Below are positions 7,844-8,694 of a stretch of DNA of 8,694 bases, in pieces (positions within the stretch are counted from its first letter, which is position 1; each line of letters starts with the position of its first letter). Under the pieces are notes generated by a model, which worked only from the letters and a program-made list of their open reading frames with translations, did not search any database and was not told where the DNA came from. The position numbers and the translations under genes are program-made. Location of the stretch: assembly GCA_046075665.1 (NCBI GenBank), contig JBJTQN010000078.1:1-8694 (forward strand). The letters are read 5' to 3'. This stretch comes from CAIRTT01 sp046075665. Its GTDB lineage: Bacteria; Armatimonadota; Armatimonadia; Armatimonadales; Armatimonadaceae.

Positions 7844-7875
7844 AGCGAAGGTATCCAAGTTACACTAACCATTTA

Positions 7876-7896
7876 TATCTTTATTCTGTTATAACA
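7876..7896 (+). promoter_or_regulatory. Possible promoter and start-site palindrome of the small T9SS gene
   Basis: TATCTTTA at 7876-7883 matches seven of eight positions of TAnnTTTG. Just downstream, TGTTATAACA (7887-7896) is a perfect 10-base palindrome that would sit over the transcription start, 27 bases before the ATG at 7924. No convincing -33 TTTG is found at 19-21 bases upstream. The region is AT-rich, so both could arise by chance. Confidence 0.3.
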
Positions 7897-7923
7897 CTTA
7901 TCTAATCACTTAAACCAATTCTC

Positions 7924-8694
7924 ATGAGAAAACTAGTACTCTTAACCGGGGCTCTGCTGGCTGGCGCTACTGCTGCCAACGCTCAGTATGACCTCACAAT
8001 CACGTACGACGCAACCCAGGGTGTTTCCGCTCTTGGTGGTCTCACCAAAGTGTATATGCACTCAGGTGGTAATGATGTCGCCGGACCTCTCGACGGCTCC
8101 TGTTGGAGCTATGTCGTTGGTAACTGGGGGCAGGATGACGGAGTAGGTGAAATGACCAATGTCGGTACCGACCTTTGGGCCATCACCATCGATCCGGTTC
8201 AGTATTACAGCCAGGCAGCGAATGGCCCCGTCCCAGGAACCTCCATCCAGCGTATCGGTATGGTATTCCGTAACGATGTGGGTAGTGCATCTGGCAAAGA
8301 TGCCAACGACCAGGACATTTTCATGGACCTGAGCGGAGTCGCTCCCGATGTGTACAACACCGATGGTACTCCATTCGGTGGCGTTACCGCCGTCATTACG
8401 CCTTCTTCAGTGAACAACATCGTTGGCAAGCAACTCGGCATCTACAATGCTCCGAATCCGCTTACCAGCAATACGGTATTCGCTTATAACCTCAACGGCG
8501 CAGCTAACGTGTCGCTGAAGGTGTATGACATGACCGGTCGCGAGGTGGCTACGCTCTTCAACGAGCTTCAGTCTACCGGCCTGCACTACTTCAATTGGGT
8601 GGGCGACGATAACAACGGCATGCCACTTCCTACCGGCGTATACAACTACGCATTGGTTTCCGGCGGTACCCGTACCAACGGAAAAGTCATGATC
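7924..8694 (+). CDS. Small secreted T9SS protein sharing the amylase's N-terminal domain (3' end cut by the window edge)
   Basis: The frame is open from the ATG at 7924 through 257 codons to the last base, with no stop. A signal peptide occupies residues 1-20 (MRKLVLLTGALLAGATAANA, then QYD). Residues about 23-138 form a beta-rich domain matching residues 35-141 of the divergent amylase: shared landmarks are D-A-x-QG, Y-x-H-[ST]-G, W-x-YV...WG, the YY...P stretch, VFRN, and DIF[MI]DL. Residues about 172-257 are a T9SS type A sorting domain (APNPLTSNT, VYDMTGREVATL, LPTGVYNY, ending GKVMI). Such domains usually end within a few residues of this point, so the gene is probably almost complete. 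There is no catalytic domain. Codons lean to C-ending choices (AAC over AAT), a mild hint of high expression. Carbohydrate binding alongside the amylase is a reasonable inference but is not shown by any motif I recognise. Confidence 0.93.
   Translation, partial: MRKLVLLTGALLAGATAANAQYDLTITYDATQGVSALGGLTKVYMHSGGNDVAGPLDGSCWSYVVGNWGQDDGVGEMTNVGTDLWAITIDPVQYYSQAANGPVPGTSIQRIGMVFRNDVGSASGKDANDQDIFMDLSGVAPDVYNTDGTPFGGVTAVITPSSVNNIVGKQLGIYNAPNPLTSNTVFAYNLNGAANVSLKVYDMTGREVATLFNELQSTGLHYFNWVGDDNNGMPLPTGVYNYALVSGGTRTNGKVMI

Noticed and set aside
8205..8441. 78-codon minus-strand frame inside the small T9SS gene
   Set aside because: It is antisense to a frame with a signal peptide, a domain shared with the amylase and a T9SS tail. 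It shows no features of its own.

Overview
The window looks like chromosomal DNA from a Bacteroidota species, probably an environmental or MAG-type lineage. Three things point there. Two proteins end in type IX secretion system (T9SS) sorting domains. No Shine-Dalgarno sequences are seen before the starts checked, and a promoter box matches the Bacteroidota TAnnTTTG consensus. There is also a paired ASPIC/UnbV-VCBS protein and vanadium-haloperoxidase-type protein, a neighbourhood I recognise from Bacteroidota. The genus cannot be named from the sequence.

Layout: positions 7754 down to 1 are filled by four minus-strand genes read as one apparent operon. In transcription order these are: (1) 4947-7754, a secreted multidomain GH13 alpha-amylase-family enzyme with a T9SS tail; (2) after 18 bases, 1632-4928, a 1098-residue exported FG-GAP/VCBS protein with a central ASPIC/UnbV domain; (3) overlapping it by ATGA, 316-1635, an exported vanadium-dependent haloperoxidase / PAP2-superfamily protein with all seven expected vanadate-site residues; (4) after 31 bases, 1-284, the N-terminus of an FucP-type sugar/H+ symporter that runs off the left edge. 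No terminator hairpin is seen between them.

A 169-base divergent promoter region (7755-7923) separates this operon from a plus-strand gene at 7924 that runs off the right edge. That gene encodes a small secreted protein with a T9SS tail. Its N-terminal domain is visibly homologous to the N-terminal domain of the divergently transcribed amylase.

Reading as a system (inference): the amylase and the small protein would be released or surface-anchored by T9SS and act on an alpha-glucan outside the cell, possibly sharing a binding domain. The permease would import released sugars across the inner membrane. The ASPIC/UnbV protein and its translationally coupled haloperoxidase-like partner have signal peptides but no T9SS tail, so they would stay in the periplasm or at the outer membrane; their chemistry is not known from the sequence. 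No SusC/SusD pair or regulator lies inside the window. No RNA genes, CRISPR arrays, insertion sequences or attachment sites were seen. The only gene-free stretches are 285-315, 4929-4946 and 7755-7923.
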